A model generated the notes under the pieces. It made no database searches and had not been told where the DNA came from. It worked only from the letters and a program-made list of their open reading frames with translations. Shown piece after piece: positions 5,146-6,318 of a stretch of DNA of 6,318 bases. The translations under genes were made by a program, and so were the position numbers. The stretch is from NCBI GenBank assembly GCA_030596305.1, contig JAUVKK010000057.1, positions 1-6,318 of the forward strand, given 5' to 3'. Numbering within the stretch: position 1 is the stretch's first letter; each line of letters starts with the position of its first letter. Source of the DNA: Helicobacteraceae bacterium. GTDB lineage: Bacteria > Campylobacterota > Campylobacteria > Campylobacterales > Sulfurimonadaceae.

Positions 5146-6318
5146 TTAGTCGAAGTTGAGTAGGTCTTTGGCTTGGATCATATCTTTGTCGCCACGTCCT
5201 GATACGTTGACAATGATAAGTTTGCCCTCGATATCTTTGATCTTTTTCAAGTAAGCGATAGCGTGTGAGCTTTCAAATGCCGGAATGATTCCCTCTTTAC
5301 GAGAGAGCCATACAAAGGCGTCTAAAGCCTCTTCGTCTGTGATGTGGTCATACGTAATGCTGTCATTGTCTTTATGAAAAGCGTGCTCCGGACCGATACC
5401 AGGGTAGTCAAGACCAGCAGAGATAGAGTGTGCTTCTAAGATCTGTCCGTCATCATCTTGAAGAAGGTATGACATCTGACCATGCAGAACACCTGGACGT
5501 CCCATAAGCAGTGAACAGCCGTGTTTGTCAGTACAGACACCATGGCCACCGGCCTCAATGCCGATACACTCAACTTTTTTATCTTCCAAAAAGTGTTGGA
5601 ACATACCGATAGCATTTGAACCTCCACCGATACAGGCGATAACATGGTCAGGAAGACGGCTCTCTTTTTCCAAGATCTGTGCGCGTGCTTCTTTACCGAT
5701 AATGGCTTGAAAGTCACGTACCATCATTGGGTAAGGGTGCGGACCTGCAACGGTTCCGATGATGTAGTAGGTGTCACGTGCATTGGTCACCCAGTGACGA
5801 ATTGCTTCGTTCATCGCATCTTTAAGCGTTCTAGAACCACTCTCTACTGCGTGAACTTTAGCACCAAGCAGTTTCATTCTAAAGACATTAAGTTCTTGAC
5901 GTTCAACATCTTTAGCACCCATAAAGATCTCGCACTCAAGACCAAGCAGGGCTGCGATCGTTGCTGTTGCAACACCGTGTTGACCTGCACCTGTCTCAGC
6001 AATGACTTTATGTTTACCAAGGCGTTTAGCCAACAGACCTTGAGCAATAACATTGTTGACTTTGTGTGCACCGGTGTGGTTAAGGTCCTCGCGTTTCAGG
6101 TAGACCTTCGCTCCCAACTCTTCAGAGATGTTAGCTGCATAGTAAAGTGGAGAGGGGCGGCCTACATAGTCCGTAAGATAGTAGTCTACCTCTGCCCAGA
6201 ACTCTTTGTTAAAACGGACCTTTGCGTACTCTTCATTAAGCTCAAGCAGTGCCGGCATAAGTGTCTCGGGAACATAACGTCCGCCAAAAAGACCGAAGTG
6301 TCCGTTTTCGTCCGGATC
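5146..6318 (-). CDS. trpB: Tryptophan synthase beta chain, N-terminus beyond right edge
   Basis: This is the PLP-dependent beta subunit that joins indole and serine to make tryptophan, normally in an alpha2-beta2 complex with TrpA in the cytosol. An internal ATG at 6258 begins [10 protein letters not shown], but the frame continues upstream to the edge with conserved TrpB sequence ([18 protein letters not shown]), so the true start lies outside the window; 390 codons are visible. Counted from M at 6258, the PLP lysine is K66 in HTGAHKVNN, the catalytic glutamate E88 in AETGAGQHG, the phosphate loop GGGSNA is 211-216, and SGRGDKD is near the C-terminus. These sit at a constant offset of 21 from Salmonella numbering (K87, E109, 232-237). 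No trpA follows: the gene ends at a terminator and a converging membrane-protein gene. Confidence 0.97.
   Translation of the reverse strand, partial: DPDENGHFGLFGGRYVPETLMPALLELNEEYAKVRFNKEFWAEVDYYLTDYVGRPSPLYYAANISEELGAKVYLKREDLNHTGAHKVNNVIAQGLLAKRLGKHKVIAETGAGQHGVATATIAALLGLECEIFMGAKDVERQELNVFRMKLLGAKVHAVESGSRTLKDAMNEAIRHWVTNARDTYYIIGTVAGPHPYPMMVRDFQAIIGKEARAQILEKESRLPDHVIACIGGGSNAIGMFQHFLEDKKVECIGIEAGGHGVCTDKHGCSLLMGRPGVLHGQMSYLLQDDDGQILEAHSISAGLDYPGIGPEHAFHKDNDSITYDHITDEEALDAFVWLSRKEGIIPAFESSHAIAYLKKIKDIEGKLIIVNVSGRGDKDMIQAKDLLNFD

Noticed and set aside
5436..5717. 93-codon minus-strand frame inside trpB
   Set aside because: It is a +1/-1 frame shadow of conserved TrpB sequence on the same strand, with no separate start signals.

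Overview
The window reads as a moderately AT-rich bacterial chromosome segment, most likely from a Campylobacterota (epsilonproteobacterial) chemolithotroph of the Sulfurimonas/Sulfurovum type. This rests on the look of the PepA, SixA and TrpB proteins, the 'AAAGGAG'-type ribosome binding sites and the set of small membrane proteins. It is an impression from sequence alone, not a database result.

Layout. Positions 1-287 (minus) hold the start or interior of an unrecognised membrane protein that runs off the left edge. Positions 320-895 (plus) hold a DUF3592-type membrane protein with an N-terminal extension and no convincing start. Positions 897-1304 (minus) encode a small four-helix membrane protein loosely like CopD. 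Positions 1408-2847 (minus) encode leucyl aminopeptidase PepA with all catalytic and metal-binding residues. Between pepA and the next gene lies a 192-bp divergent promoter region. Positions 3040-3933 (plus) encode a DUF4382 lipoprotein, followed after 17 bp by SixA (3951-4424); the two look like one operon. After a 172-bp gap comes a DUF4395-type membrane protein (4597-5106, plus). A short hairpin terminator separates it from trpB (5146 to the right edge, minus), whose first residues lie beyond the window.

How the genes relate. This is mostly housekeeping metabolism (peptide turnover, tryptophan synthesis) interleaved with small envelope proteins, not one pathway. The clearest regulatory unit is the lipoprotein-sixA pair, whose probable promoter carries a perfect 15-bp palindrome with Fur-box-like half-sites over the -10 region.

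I found no CRISPR array, RNA gene, insertion sequence, toxin-antitoxin pair or recognisable defence system, and I do not see strong evidence for a new multi-gene system. The oddest spot is around 288-325. Two divergent reading frames meet there, each seemingly missing its start and part of its first membrane helix, and a GATC site lies at the meeting point. The window also ends exactly in GATC. A cloning or assembly chimera should be ruled out before biology is read into the left end.
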